DNA from: Butyrivibrio sp.
Lineage (GTDB): Bacteria; Bacillota; Clostridia; Lachnospirales; Lachnospiraceae
DNA: 39,973 bases
Direction of reading: 5' to 3'
Assembly (NCBI GenBank): GCA_017446685.1
Contig: JAFSQI010000071.1
Span: 1 to 39,973 of the forward strand
The stretch's first letter is position 1. Every line of letters starts with the position of its first letter. A program made the position numbers and the translations under genes. Below, in pieces: positions 12,482 through 20,856 of the stretch. The notes below the pieces were generated by a model. It was not told where the DNA came from, made no database searches, and saw nothing but the letters and a program-made list of their open reading frames with translations.

Positions 12482-14137
12482 ATGAAGAAAAAGTTATTAG
12501 CAACATTACTCAGCGCAAGCATGGTAATGGGAATCGCAGCATGTGGCTCATCTACAGCAGACAGCACAACAAGTACTGATACAACTGCTACTCAGACTGA
12601 AACCACAACAACCACAACTACTACCACAGAAACAACAACAGATACCCAGGCTACAGAGACAGCAGCTTCCGATATCGATACATCTGAGCATGTTGTTATT
12701 ACTTACATGACAACAGGTGGAGCTCCTGAAGGTAACGCTACACAGGAGATGCTTGATCAGCTCAATGCAATCCTTACAGAGAAGGTTAATGCAGAGCTTG
12801 AAATCTACTACATCGACTGGACAGATTATCTTTCAAACTATAACCTGACACTTGCTCGTATGGATGGAACAGTTGATCTGGTTGGAACAGCTTCTGACTG
12901 GCTTGATGCTTGGCCAAATGCCAAGAACGGTGCCTTCCTTGAGCTCTCTGAGGATATGCTTAAGACATATGCTCCTAAGACATGGGCTTCAGTTTCACCT
13001 GAGCACTGGGATCTTTGCAAATACAACGGTGAAATCTATCTGATGCCTGAAGATAATTACGCACAATGGACAAACCATGGATTTGCTTATCGTCTTGACT
13101 GGGCTAAGGAAGCAGGACTTGCTGACGGTGTTAAGAGCTGGGAAGATCTTACAACTTACTTTAAGTATGTAAAAGAAACATATCCTGATGTTATTCCTTG
13201 GGATTCAGACGGCACACAGTATTCAACAATGGTTGGCGGATGGATCACATCTCACTCCAACTATGTTTCAATCGATGGTATCAATGCAGGCGCTATGTGG
13301 GGCGGTACAAAGGATGATCTCTACACAGTATATTCTCCTTATATGACAGATACAGATTCACTTGTTGAATTTGCAAAGCTTATGAAGGAATGGGATGAGA
13401 TCGGTGTTTGGAAGACAGACGTTCTTAACAACACAGCTTCCGATAACAGAGAAGATTACAAGATTGGCCGTGTAGCTGCAGAACAGCATCACACACAGAC
13501 CTGGACAGATCTTTGCTCACACAAAGATGGTTACACAATCTATGATGATCCTAACGCAGAGACAGGCTTCTTCTACTTTGGTGAAGAGACACAGAACCTT
13601 GTAGCTCTTTCAATTACACACGGTGCAATGGCTGTTTCAGCAGCATCAAAGAATCCTGAGAGAGCACTTATGGTTTATGACCTTCTCAGAAATGATGAAG
13701 AGTGCTACAGACTGATCAACTATGGTGTACTTGGCAAGAGCTATGATATCAACGACGAAGGTATGAGAATTACTCCTGAAGGATACAACTCAGCTACAGA
13801 TGCTATTACAACCAACTTCTGGTGGGGACGTAATGATGACCTTGAGCTTAAAGATGCTACAATGAACTGGGATGCTATTGAAGATCTCTATGCAGAGTAT
13901 GACAAGATTAAGATTGACTATCCATATGGACAGTTCGTTCCTAACGTAGATGATATCCAGTCAAAGATTGATAACATCAACGAGATTCATACTAACTACA
14001 TGAAGCAGATTGCATTTGGTAAGTATACAGGAACAGCAGAAGAAATCGTTGCAGAGTATCAGGCAGCACTTGAAAAGGCCGGCATCAACGATGTAACTGC
14101 AGAACTTCAGAAGCAGTTTGATGAGCTTTACAAGTAA
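12482..14137 (+). CDS. Extracellular sugar-binding lipoprotein (ABC transporter)
   Basis: This solute-binding protein captures the oligosaccharide outside the cell and delivers it to the two permeases. The start at 12482 gives a lipoprotein signal, MKKKLLATLLSASMVMG, with lipobox IAAC and acylated Cys21; AAAGGAGGATACAA precedes it. A Thr/Asp/Glu-rich linker (about residues 24-60) separates the anchor from the folded domain. The body (551 aa in all) is of the LplA-type large binding proteins with many Trp and Tyr residues, such as WGGTKDD and NFWWGRNDD, fitting a carbohydrate ligand. It is the last gene of the transporter operon, and a terminator follows at 14173-14215. Confidence 0.92.
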   Translation: MKKKLLATLLSASMVMGIAACGSSTADSTTSTDTTATQTETTTTTTTTTETTTDTQATETAASDIDTSEHVVITYMTTGGAPEGNATQEMLDQLNAILTEKVNAELEIYYIDWTDYLSNYNLTLARMDGTVDLVGTASDWLDAWPNAKNGAFLELSEDMLKTYAPKTWASVSPEHWDLCKYNGEIYLMPEDNYAQWTNHGFAYRLDWAKEAGLADGVKSWEDLTTYFKYVKETYPDVIPWDSDGTQYSTMVGGWITSHSNYVSIDGINAGAMWGGTKDDLYTVYSPYMTDTDSLVEFAKLMKEWDEIGVWKTDVLNNTASDNREDYKIGRVAAEQHHTQTWTDLCSHKDGYTIYDDPNAETGFFYFGEETQNLVALSITHGAMAVSAASKNPERALMVYDLLRNDEECYRLINYGVLGKSYDINDEGMRITPEGYNSATDAITTNFWWGRNDDLELKDATMNWDAIEDLYAEYDKIKIDYPYGQFVPNVDDIQSKIDNINEIHTNYMKQIAFGKYTGTAEEIVAEYQAALEKAGINDVTAELQKQFDELYK

Positions 14138-14172
14138 TTCAGAGTACATTTTCATAATGTAACAAAAAGGAC

Positions 14173-14215
14173 AAGGGAATACTGTTTCTAAATTGGAGCA
14201 GTATTCCCTTTATAA
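14173..14215 (+). terminator. Terminator of the ABC transporter operon
   Basis: AAGGGAATACTG (14173-14184) pairs with CAGTATTCCCTT (14199-14210), giving 12 perfect pairs with a 14-base loop, followed by TATAATT. The U-tract is weak for the strong stem. Confidence 0.8.
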
Positions 14216-14253
14216 TTAAAAAGTTTTATCACGATATTTTTTCTTTTTATACA

Positions 14254-14295
14254 GGCATTTTTGGATTAAAGTGCTTATATAAGTGGAAAAATGCC
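14254..14295 (+). promoter_or_regulatory. Nested hairpin in front of the GH35 gene
   Basis: GGCATTTTT (14254-14262) pairs with AAAAATGCC (14287-14295). The interior contains the near-palindrome GTGCTTATATAAGTG. No U-run follows, so it is not a plain terminator. It may be a control structure or an operator for the GH35 gene, which starts 42 bases later. Confidence 0.4.
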
Positions 14296-14337
14296 ACTGA
14301 TGATTATTTTTATTATAGCTTGATGGGAGATAAGGTT

Positions 14338-16206
14338 ATGGGAAAATTTGAAATTAAGGATACTTTTTATCTTGATGGTAAGCCTTTTAAAGTGATTTCA
14401 GGTTCTTTTCATTATTTCAGGACTGTTCCTGAGTATTGGAGAGACAGACTTGAAAAATTAAAGGCTATGGGGTGCAATACAGTTGAAACATATATCCCAT
14501 GGAATCTTGTTGAGCCCAAAAAAGGTGAGTTTGTATTTGAAGGCTTTTGTGATATAGAAAAATTTATACAGACTGCGACAGAACTGGGACTTTATATTAT
14601 TATCAGACCATCGCCATATATTTGTGCTGAGTGGGAATTCGGTGGACTTCCTGCATGGCTTTTAAAAGACAGAAATATGCGTCTTCGTGTTAGCTACAAG
14701 CCTTTTATGGAAGCTATAGAAGATTATTATAAAGTTCTTTTGCCAAAGATTACTAAGTATCAGATTGATAACGGCGGAAATATCATACTTATGCAGGTTG
14801 AAAATGAGTATGGATATTATGCCAACGACAAAGAGTACATGAAATTCATGAGAGACCTGATGAGAAAATATGGCGTGACTGTACCGCTTATATCCTCTGA
14901 CGGACCTTACCATGAGAGCTTTAGAGGCGGTAGCCTTGAGGGTGTTCATCCTACAGGAAACTTTGGCTCCAAGACAAAAGAGAGATTTGACGTTCTTAAG
15001 GATTATACAAACAATGGACCTTTGATGTGCGCTGAGTTCTGGGTTGGCTGGTTTGATCATTGGGGAAACGGCGGACATATGAAGGGCAATCTTGTTCAGA
15101 GTACAGAAGATCTTGATAAGATGCTTGAGCTTGGAAATGTCAGCATCTATATGTTTGAAGGTGGCACTAACTTTGGATTTATGAATGGCTCCAATTATTA
15201 TGATGCTCTGACTCCTGATGTGACAAGCTATGACTATGACGGTATTTTGACAGAAGATGGACAAATTACTGAAAAATATAAAAAATATAAGGAAATAATT
15301 TCAAAATATACAGAGATTCCTGAGGTAGAGTTCTCTACGCAGATAAAGAGAAAGAGCTATGGAGAAATTAGCTGCGAAGATAAGGTTAGTCTTTTCTCTG
15401 TGGTAGATGATCTCAGCACTCCTGTGCATCTTCCTTATACAGTGAACATGGAAGAACTTGATCAGAGCTATGGATATATTCTCTATAGAACAAGACTTCA
15501 TTCAGAGGCCGGTATAGCAAAGCTTAGGCTCTGGGAGACTGCAGACAGGGCAAATGTTTTTGTTGAGGAAAATCCGCTTATTACTCTTTATGATCTTGAG
15601 CTTAACAGTGAGCATGATATTCCGCTTGAAAAATATCTTGCTTGTTCATTGCCTGCACAGATGCTTGCCGGAAAGTTCATGATGGAGAGAGGTCTTACTC
15701 CTGAAACAGCACCTGCTGCAATCGGTGAGGCTGGACTTGGAACAGGCTCTTTTGAAGGACTTAATGAGAAGTTTGATATTCTTGTTGAGAATATGGGACG
15801 CGTAAACTTTGGCCCTCGCATGGAAACACAGAGAAAAGGAATTGGCAGATGTGTTCAGATCAATGGCCACATGCACAATGATTGGGATATTTATACACTT
15901 CCTCTTGATAATATCGATAAGGTTGATTTTTCAAAGGAATATAAAGAGAACGTTCCTGCATTTTATAAGTTTACCTTTGATGTTACAGAAAAAGGAGATA
16001 CTTTCCTTGATTTTGAGGGCTGGGGCAAGGGCGTAGCCTTTATTAACGGCTTTAACCTCGGAAGATTCTGGGAAATTGGACCGCAGAAGAGACTCTATAT
16101 TCCTGCACCTTTGTTAAAAGACGGCAAAAATGAAATTGTAATCTTTGAAACAGACGGCAAAGTAAAGGATACAATTAAACTATGCGATGAACCGGATATC
16201 GGCTGA
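14338..16206 (+). CDS. GH35 beta-galactosidase, cytoplasmic
   Basis: This retaining exo-beta-galactosidase removes terminal beta-galactose from imported oligosaccharides. The family landmarks are clear: SGSFHYFR (21-28), RPSPYICAEWEFGGLPAWLL (90-109), the acid/base in QVENEYG (Glu157) and the nucleophile in CAEFWVGWFDHWG (Glu233). C-terminal beta-sandwich jelly-roll parts include FLDFEGWGKGVAFINGFNLG. At 622 aa it is the usual bacterial length. There is no signal peptide, so it acts inside the cell. I chose ATG 14338 because GGAG lies 11 bases upstream; ATG 14323 is less well placed. Terminators lie on both sides, so it may be transcribed alone. It probably works on substrate brought in by the transporter upstream. 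Confidence 0.94.
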   Translation: MGKFEIKDTFYLDGKPFKVISGSFHYFRTVPEYWRDRLEKLKAMGCNTVETYIPWNLVEPKKGEFVFEGFCDIEKFIQTATELGLYIIIRPSPYICAEWEFGGLPAWLLKDRNMRLRVSYKPFMEAIEDYYKVLLPKITKYQIDNGGNIILMQVENEYGYYANDKEYMKFMRDLMRKYGVTVPLISSDGPYHESFRGGSLEGVHPTGNFGSKTKERFDVLKDYTNNGPLMCAEFWVGWFDHWGNGGHMKGNLVQSTEDLDKMLELGNVSIYMFEGGTNFGFMNGSNYYDALTPDVTSYDYDGILTEDGQITEKYKKYKEIISKYTEIPEVEFSTQIKRKSYGEISCEDKVSLFSVVDDLSTPVHLPYTVNMEELDQSYGYILYRTRLHSEAGIAKLRLWETADRANVFVEENPLITLYDLELNSEHDIPLEKYLACSLPAQMLAGKFMMERGLTPETAPAAIGEAGLGTGSFEGLNEKFDILVENMGRVNFGPRMETQRKGIGRCVQINGHMHNDWDIYTLPLDNIDKVDFSKEYKENVPAFYKFTFDVTEKGDTFLDFEGWGKGVAFINGFNLGRFWEIGPQKRLYIPAPLLKDGKNEIVIFETDGKVKDTIKLCDEPDIG

Positions 16207-16259
16207 ATATATCGTAAATGATATTTTAGAGTTTGCAGTAATTACATTAGCATTTTTTG

Positions 16260-16302
16260 AGTGGCGCATTTATTAATATGATAGGTGCGCCGCTTTTTTT
16301 AT
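16260..16302 (+). terminator. Terminator between GH35 and GH31 genes
   Basis: GGCGCA (16263-16268) pairs with TGCGCC (16286-16291), extended by AGT and GCT with one mismatch, then TTTTTTTAT. It closes the GH35 unit. Confidence 0.85.
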
Positions 16303-16340
16303 CGCTATAATAACTGTAACAATATTTTTTGGGGGCAGCT

Positions 16341-18587
16341 ATGTTGAACATAAAGGATGGTGAAATTTTTTTTGCTACAAAAAAAGGAGTGCTTAGACTT
16401 GTTTTGCTGAAGGATGGAATAGTCAGGACTTCTTTTTCTGAGGATGGAGTGTTTGATGAAAGACAGGGCGAAAGTTATAATCAGCTACCTTTGGAGAGTG
16501 ATTTTGAGGTTGTTCAAAATGACAAAGAAAGTGTAATAAAGACAAAAAATCTTACAATTAAGATTGATGAGTCTACGGGTGCTGTGTCATATTTTGATGA
16601 AAGTCAAAATGACCTTCTTAAAGAGCGCTCTTTTTGTCCGAGGGAAATGGAAAAAATAACACTTTATAAAGTTGCTGATGCAGGTAGTGCAGTTGTTGAG
16701 GAAATCCCAACTGCTGATGGAGTTAAGAAAAAAATCAAGGCAGCAGATAAAGTGGAATATGGTAAGGCGTATAAGACAAGAACATATTTTGAATTTGATG
16801 ACAGTGAGATGCTAATTGGCTTTGGACAGGGCGAAAACGGAGAGTGGAATTTAAGACACAGCACTTATTATGCGCATCAGGCAAATAAGAAAATTGCAAT
16901 TCCAATGGCTGTTTCATCAAAAAAATACGGAATTCTTTTAAGTACAAAGTCGCCGTTTCTTTTTGCAGAGAAGAATGAAAAAGCCTATGTTCAGACAGAA
17001 GCGGATTATTATTTGGATTATTATTTTATTCCGGGTAAGTCACTGCATGATGTGGTAAAAGGATTTAGAAAAATTACCGGAAAAGCGTCAATGCTGCCTA
17101 AATGGGCATATGGATATATTCAGTCCAAGGAAAGGTACAAAACTCAGGAAGAAATATTAGACGTTGCAGGAAAGTTCAGACAAAGAAATATTGGAATTGA
17201 TTGTATAGTTTTGGACTGGCTAAGCTGGGAAGATGGAAAATGGGGGCAAAAGAGCTTTGACAAAAGCAGATTTCCCAAGCCTTCAGAGATGACGGAAAAG
17301 CTTCATGAAATGGGAATACATTTTATGATGTCAATCTGGCCAAATATGAGCCCAAATACAGAAGATAACCAGGAATTTAAAGAAAAGAATCTTCTTTTGC
17401 CGGGAACTGATATCTATAATGCTTTTGATAAAAAAGGAAGAGATTTATATTTTTTCCAGGTGAAAAGAAATCTTCTGCCTTCCGGAGTTGATGCGCTGTG
17501 GTGTGACTCCAGTGAACCTATTACACCTGAGTGGGAGCATCTTATTGAGCCTGAGGACGGCGAAAAATATCATGAGTTTAAGACAGATGCGGGAAACATC
17601 ATGCCGCTTGAACTTGCCAATTCCTATGGGCTTTATCATGCCATGACAATATGGGATGGATTAAAGCGTGAAAGAACCGGGAAAAGAGTTGTAAATCTAA
17701 CCAGAAGCGGCTGGGCAGGAAGTCAAAAGTTTGGCACTATTTTGTGGTCCGGAGACATTTCCGCTAGTTGGGAATGTTTAAACAAACAAATAAGGGCAGG
17801 GCTTCAGATGGCTGCAAGCGGGATGCCCTACTGGACTCTTGATGCGGGAGCTTTTTTTGTCAAAAAGGGATTTACATGGTACTGGAATGGAAACTACAGT
17901 GATGGTATTACGGATGATTATAAAAAGCTGTATGTAAGATGGCTTGAGTTTGCGGCTTTCCTACCTGTATTTAGATCTCATGGAACTGATGTGAGCAGGG
18001 AACCCTGGGCATTTGGCGATAAGGGCGATAAGTACTATGAAGCGATAGTTTCCGCAATCAATGGAAGATACAGGCTTCTTCCGTATATTTATTCTGTGGG
18101 CGCGGACGCAAGTCTTAATGATGGAATGATAATTAGACCTCTGTTTTTTGATTATCCAGATGATGAGAAGGCTTGTGAAATAACCAGTCAGTATATGTTT
18201 GGACCAAGCCTTATGGTCTGTCCGGTTGTAAGCCCTGACGATAAGGTTACAGTTTATTTGCCAAAGGGGAAAAAATGGTATGATTATTACACCGGTGAAG
18301 TTTATGAAGGCGGCAGGAGCTTTGAGTACATCTGCCCGCTTGAGAGGATTGCTGTTTTTGCCGCGGAGGGTTCAATTATTCCGCTTACAGAGCCAAAGGC
18401 TTCCACAGAATTTATGAGAGATGGTGAAATTGAGATAAAGCTTTATCCGGGAAAAAATGCAGAGTTTTATCTTTACGAGGATGAGGGAGACGGTTATGGG
18501 TATGAAACCGGAGATTATAAGATAACCAAGCTGACCTGGGATGATACAAGAGGTCAACTTGGTAAAGAAAACTTAAAATGCTTTTGA
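16341..18587 (+). CDS. GH31 alpha-glycosidase (alpha-xylosidase/alpha-glucosidase)
   Basis: This is a 748-aa retaining alpha-glycosidase without a signal peptide. An N-terminal beta-sandwich occupies about residues 1-240. The barrel begins at LPKWAYGYIQSKERY, with IDCIVLDWLSWEDGKWGQ. The nucleophile is Asp389 in WCDSSEP, and the acid/base is probably Asp472 in WSGDISASWE. The RSHGTDVSREPWAFG substrate loop follows. C-terminal sheet domains include MVCPVVSPDDKVTVYLPKG and YLYEDEGDGYGYETG. The WCDSSEP and HGTD motifs are seen in bacterial GH31 enzymes that act on alpha-xylosides or alpha-glucosides. The specificity is not certain, and alpha-xylosidase is favoured by the GH35 and GH9 neighbours. 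GGGGG lies 6 bases before the ATG at 16341. Confidence 0.9.
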   Translation: MLNIKDGEIFFATKKGVLRLVLLKDGIVRTSFSEDGVFDERQGESYNQLPLESDFEVVQNDKESVIKTKNLTIKIDESTGAVSYFDESQNDLLKERSFCPREMEKITLYKVADAGSAVVEEIPTADGVKKKIKAADKVEYGKAYKTRTYFEFDDSEMLIGFGQGENGEWNLRHSTYYAHQANKKIAIPMAVSSKKYGILLSTKSPFLFAEKNEKAYVQTEADYYLDYYFIPGKSLHDVVKGFRKITGKASMLPKWAYGYIQSKERYKTQEEILDVAGKFRQRNIGIDCIVLDWLSWEDGKWGQKSFDKSRFPKPSEMTEKLHEMGIHFMMSIWPNMSPNTEDNQEFKEKNLLLPGTDIYNAFDKKGRDLYFFQVKRNLLPSGVDALWCDSSEPITPEWEHLIEPEDGEKYHEFKTDAGNIMPLELANSYGLYHAMTIWDGLKRERTGKRVVNLTRSGWAGSQKFGTILWSGDISASWECLNKQIRAGLQMAASGMPYWTLDAGAFFVKKGFTWYWNGNYSDGITDDYKKLYVRWLEFAAFLPVFRSHGTDVSREPWAFGDKGDKYYEAIVSAINGRYRLLPYIYSVGADASLNDGMIIRPLFFDYPDDEKACEITSQYMFGPSLMVCPVVSPDDKVTVYLPKGKKWYDYYTGEVYEGGRSFEYICPLERIAVFAAEGSIIPLTEPKASTEFMRDGEIEIKLYPGKNAEFYLYEDEGDGYGYETGDYKITKLTWDDTRGQLGKENLKCF

Positions 18588-18611
18588 CGTCTACTAGAAT
18601 AGATGTTATTT
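18587..18611. terminator. Short bidirectional terminator between convergent genes
   Basis: ACGTCTA (18587-18593) pairs with TAGATGT (18600-18606), followed by TATTTTA on the plus strand and preceded by AAAATGCTTTTG on the other side. The hairpin overlaps the stop codons of both convergent genes, which are only 18 bases apart. Confidence 0.45.
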
Positions 18612-20165
18612 TATAAGAGTTCCATATAAGTGTCCATCGAATTCCTGAAAATAGGTTTCTTCGATTTTACGCATATATACAGTAACATCATCTTTATCAA
18701 AGTAAATCTCAAAACGTACAGAGCCTACACTTTCTCCGATAAGATGAGCTCTAATGTATAAAACATTTTCTCTTAACCATATGGCACCTGCGGTATAGTG
18801 GGTGCCATAAATGGGAAAATTACCTTCACACATTTTTCCGATTCCAAAGCTTATATCAAGCTTTTTTTCACCATCGACATCATCTTTTATAAAGCGCAGA
18901 GAAGATATTCCATCTTCAGAAAGATTTATGTTCATTGCCTTAAAGCCGGACTTATTATCTAAAAGACTGTATTTTAGAGCGGCAAAACGATTATCGCCGT
19001 CGTGTTTTATTTTATCTGAGTTTGTCAGGTCGTTTTCCTCATGTACACTATATCCCCAGAAACGAGGAATGTAGTCGCCGCGCCTTGATATAGGAAGCCT
19101 TGGAGGTGCAATGGCAAGGCTGTCAGACAGCTCTTTCATTGCTTCGTAGGCAGACTGGTTTTCGTCGCTGATATTGTTGATTGGTTCATCACTTATGTAA
19201 GGATAGAGGTATTCGTAAATTGAGTTGTAGATTACCTGATTACCACCCTGAATTCCCTGAGTATCGGCAGTTGTCATGATCAGCATTTTTTTATCAGGGA
19301 TACTGATTGCAAGCTGACCGCCCATGCCATATAGCACAAATCCGCCCTTTTCATTTTGCCAAATCTGCATTCCATAGCCCTGGCATTCACTTGGAAGAGG
19401 ACCTGTGATGCAGGTGTCACTTAAGTTTGAGGTGGCTTTTTTGACAAAATCGGGATTTAAAAGAGTTCTGACTTCGCCATCTGAACATTTTACAGTTCCT
19501 TCGTTATCAAGCACATACAGTACCTTTAAAATATCCATTGGTGTTGCCATAAGACCTGATCCGCCGATTGAAACACCAAAAGGATCTTTTACCATGTATG
19601 AGTCGTCAGAAAAATCCAGATATTTAAGGAACTTTTCCTTCATATAATCAAGCATCGGCATAGAAGTTTCTTTTTCCACAAGTGCGCATAAAACATGAGC
19701 TGCAGAGGTGTCATAATGAAATACTGTTCCGGGCTTGTGAGTCGGAGGTACGGTAAAAAAGCTCTCTACCCAGTTTGATGTCATATTGACCTTATAAGTA
19801 GTGGAAGCGTGGCATGTTCTCATCATGAGCATGTTGCGTATGGTCGTATCTTTGATCCATTGATGAGTTTCTTTATTTACAAATTCCGGAAAATAGGTAG
19901 TTATTGATTCATCTAAAGATATTTTACCTTCGTCAGACAAAAGAGATATAGCCATTGCAGTAAAACTTTTGCTGATGGAAAACATTCTGTGTAGTGTATC
20001 GGCGGTATACGGAGCGTAGTATTTTTCAAGTATCAGTTTATCATTTTTTAAAATAAGAAAGGAATGCATCGGTATTTCTTTTTCGTCGAGAGATTTAAGT
20101 AATTTTTTTATGCAGGAAGATGGTACACCGACTTCCTCCGGCAAAGCTTTTTTAAAGGTAAACAT
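18606..20165 (-). CDS. Beta-lactamase-fold serine hydrolase with C-terminal extension
   Basis: This is a cytoplasmic class C beta-lactamase-like hydrolase of 519 aa. The nucleophile motif SISK (Ser63, Lys66) lies in HRMFSISKSFTAMAISLL, and the second motif reads YDT (151-153) where YxN is usual. The catalytic domain ends near residue 340. The last ~160 residues (from about 360) form a separate beta-rich part not normally found in minimal members. No signal peptide or lipobox is present. Family members include D-alanyl peptidases, class VIII carboxylesterases and beta-lactamases. Next to oligosaccharide enzymes, an esterase that removes acetyl groups is a reasonable guess, but nothing in the sequence proves it. 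A GAAGGA site lies 11 bases before the ATG. Confidence 0.82.
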   Translation of the reverse strand: MFTFKKALPEEVGVPSSCIKKLLKSLDEKEIPMHSFLILKNDKLILEKYYAPYTADTLHRMFSISKSFTAMAISLLSDEGKISLDESITTYFPEFVNKETHQWIKDTTIRNMLMMRTCHASTTYKVNMTSNWVESFFTVPPTHKPGTVFHYDTSAAHVLCALVEKETSMPMLDYMKEKFLKYLDFSDDSYMVKDPFGVSIGGSGLMATPMDILKVLYVLDNEGTVKCSDGEVRTLLNPDFVKKATSNLSDTCITGPLPSECQGYGMQIWQNEKGGFVLYGMGGQLAISIPDKKMLIMTTADTQGIQGGNQVIYNSIYEYLYPYISDEPINNISDENQSAYEAMKELSDSLAIAPPRLPISRRGDYIPRFWGYSVHEENDLTNSDKIKHDGDNRFAALKYSLLDNKSGFKAMNINLSEDGISSLRFIKDDVDGEKKLDISFGIGKMCEGNFPIYGTHYTAGAIWLRENVLYIRAHLIGESVGSVRFEIYFDKDDVTVYMRKIEETYFQEFDGHLYGTLIK

Positions 20166-20246
20166 AACCGTAAAATCCTTCTTTCGTAGTTTTGACTTTA
20201 CAACATAATACCAAAAAAGGCACAGAACTTAAACTTATTTGTAATC

Positions 20247-20276
20247 TTGTTTTACTTGGTGCCACTATGTTATAAT
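20247..20276 (+). promoter_or_regulatory. Promoter of the 130-aa protein gene
   Basis: TTGTTT (20247-20252), 18 bases, TATAAT (20271-20276). The -10 box is perfect and the -35 box keeps TTG. The gene starts 31 bases after the -10. Confidence 0.55.
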
Positions 20277-20307
20277 ATTGTAGCAATATCATTTTGGAGA
20301 GGGAAGT

Positions 20308-20700
20308 ATGTCATCAATTATTCAACATAATCAGGTTTTTAATAATGAAGTTCCTTTTTGCAGGGTATATAGCATGGAGAGCAAGAAGCAGCTTGAAGAG
20401 CGTTTTCTTGCACACAGGATTTCATATTTTATAGAATGGCAGGATAAATCAATTTTGCAGCGCATATTTGACAGAAAAGGCAGCAAAATTGTTTGCACCT
20501 TCAAAATCAATAAGGGTGAGATTTTAAGAGCAAGAGAGCTTGCTCAGGGAATTGAGGGGATTAAGTTCAAGGATTACGGCGACCTCAAAGATTCAGATCG
20601 TATCCGCAGAAGAAGTCAGGCTGTCAAGGATGAAAGCGATGATATGGATATTCCTGAGTTGAAGTTTGAGAACAGTGATGGAACTGACGAAGAAGAGTAA
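20308..20700 (+). CDS. Uncharacterised 130-aa protein
   Basis: I do not recognise the family. The ribosome binding site is strong (GGAGAGGGAAGT before the ATG), it has its own promoter and terminator, and its codon use fits the neighbours, so it is very likely real. The first ~90 residues look like a compact alpha/beta domain (VPFCRVYSMESKKQLEERFL, YFIEWQDKSILQRIFD, KIVCTFKINKGEILRARELA), perhaps a small binding domain. The last ~35 residues are highly charged and mostly acidic (ESDDMDIPE, DGTDEEE) and probably disordered. No membrane segment or signal peptide is seen. Confidence 0.75.
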   Translation: MSSIIQHNQVFNNEVPFCRVYSMESKKQLEERFLAHRISYFIEWQDKSILQRIFDRKGSKIVCTFKINKGEILRARELAQGIEGIKFKDYGDLKDSDRIRRRSQAVKDESDDMDIPELKFENSDGTDEEE

Positions 20701-20745
20701 TTATAAGTAATTATTCACAAGATGGGATGTTCGGGAGATTATAAG

Positions 20746-20773
20746 TAGGGGAACAGTTTTCCCCTATTTTTTT
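20746..20773 (+). terminator. Terminator after the 130-aa protein gene
   Basis: TAGGGGAA (20746-20753), loop CAGTT, TTCCCCTA (20759-20766), then seven T. Textbook intrinsic terminator. Confidence 0.93.
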
Positions 20774-20856
20774 ATGTTTTATAAAAGCTCAAAAAAATTT
20801 GACCCTTTGAAATGATGTTAATATTGCAGCTTTAGTTTATTTAAAGAGGAAAAATT

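Noticed and set aside
14662-15264. 200-codon reading frame opposite the GH35 gene
   Set aside because: Antisense shadow of the GH35 catalytic region, without start signals.
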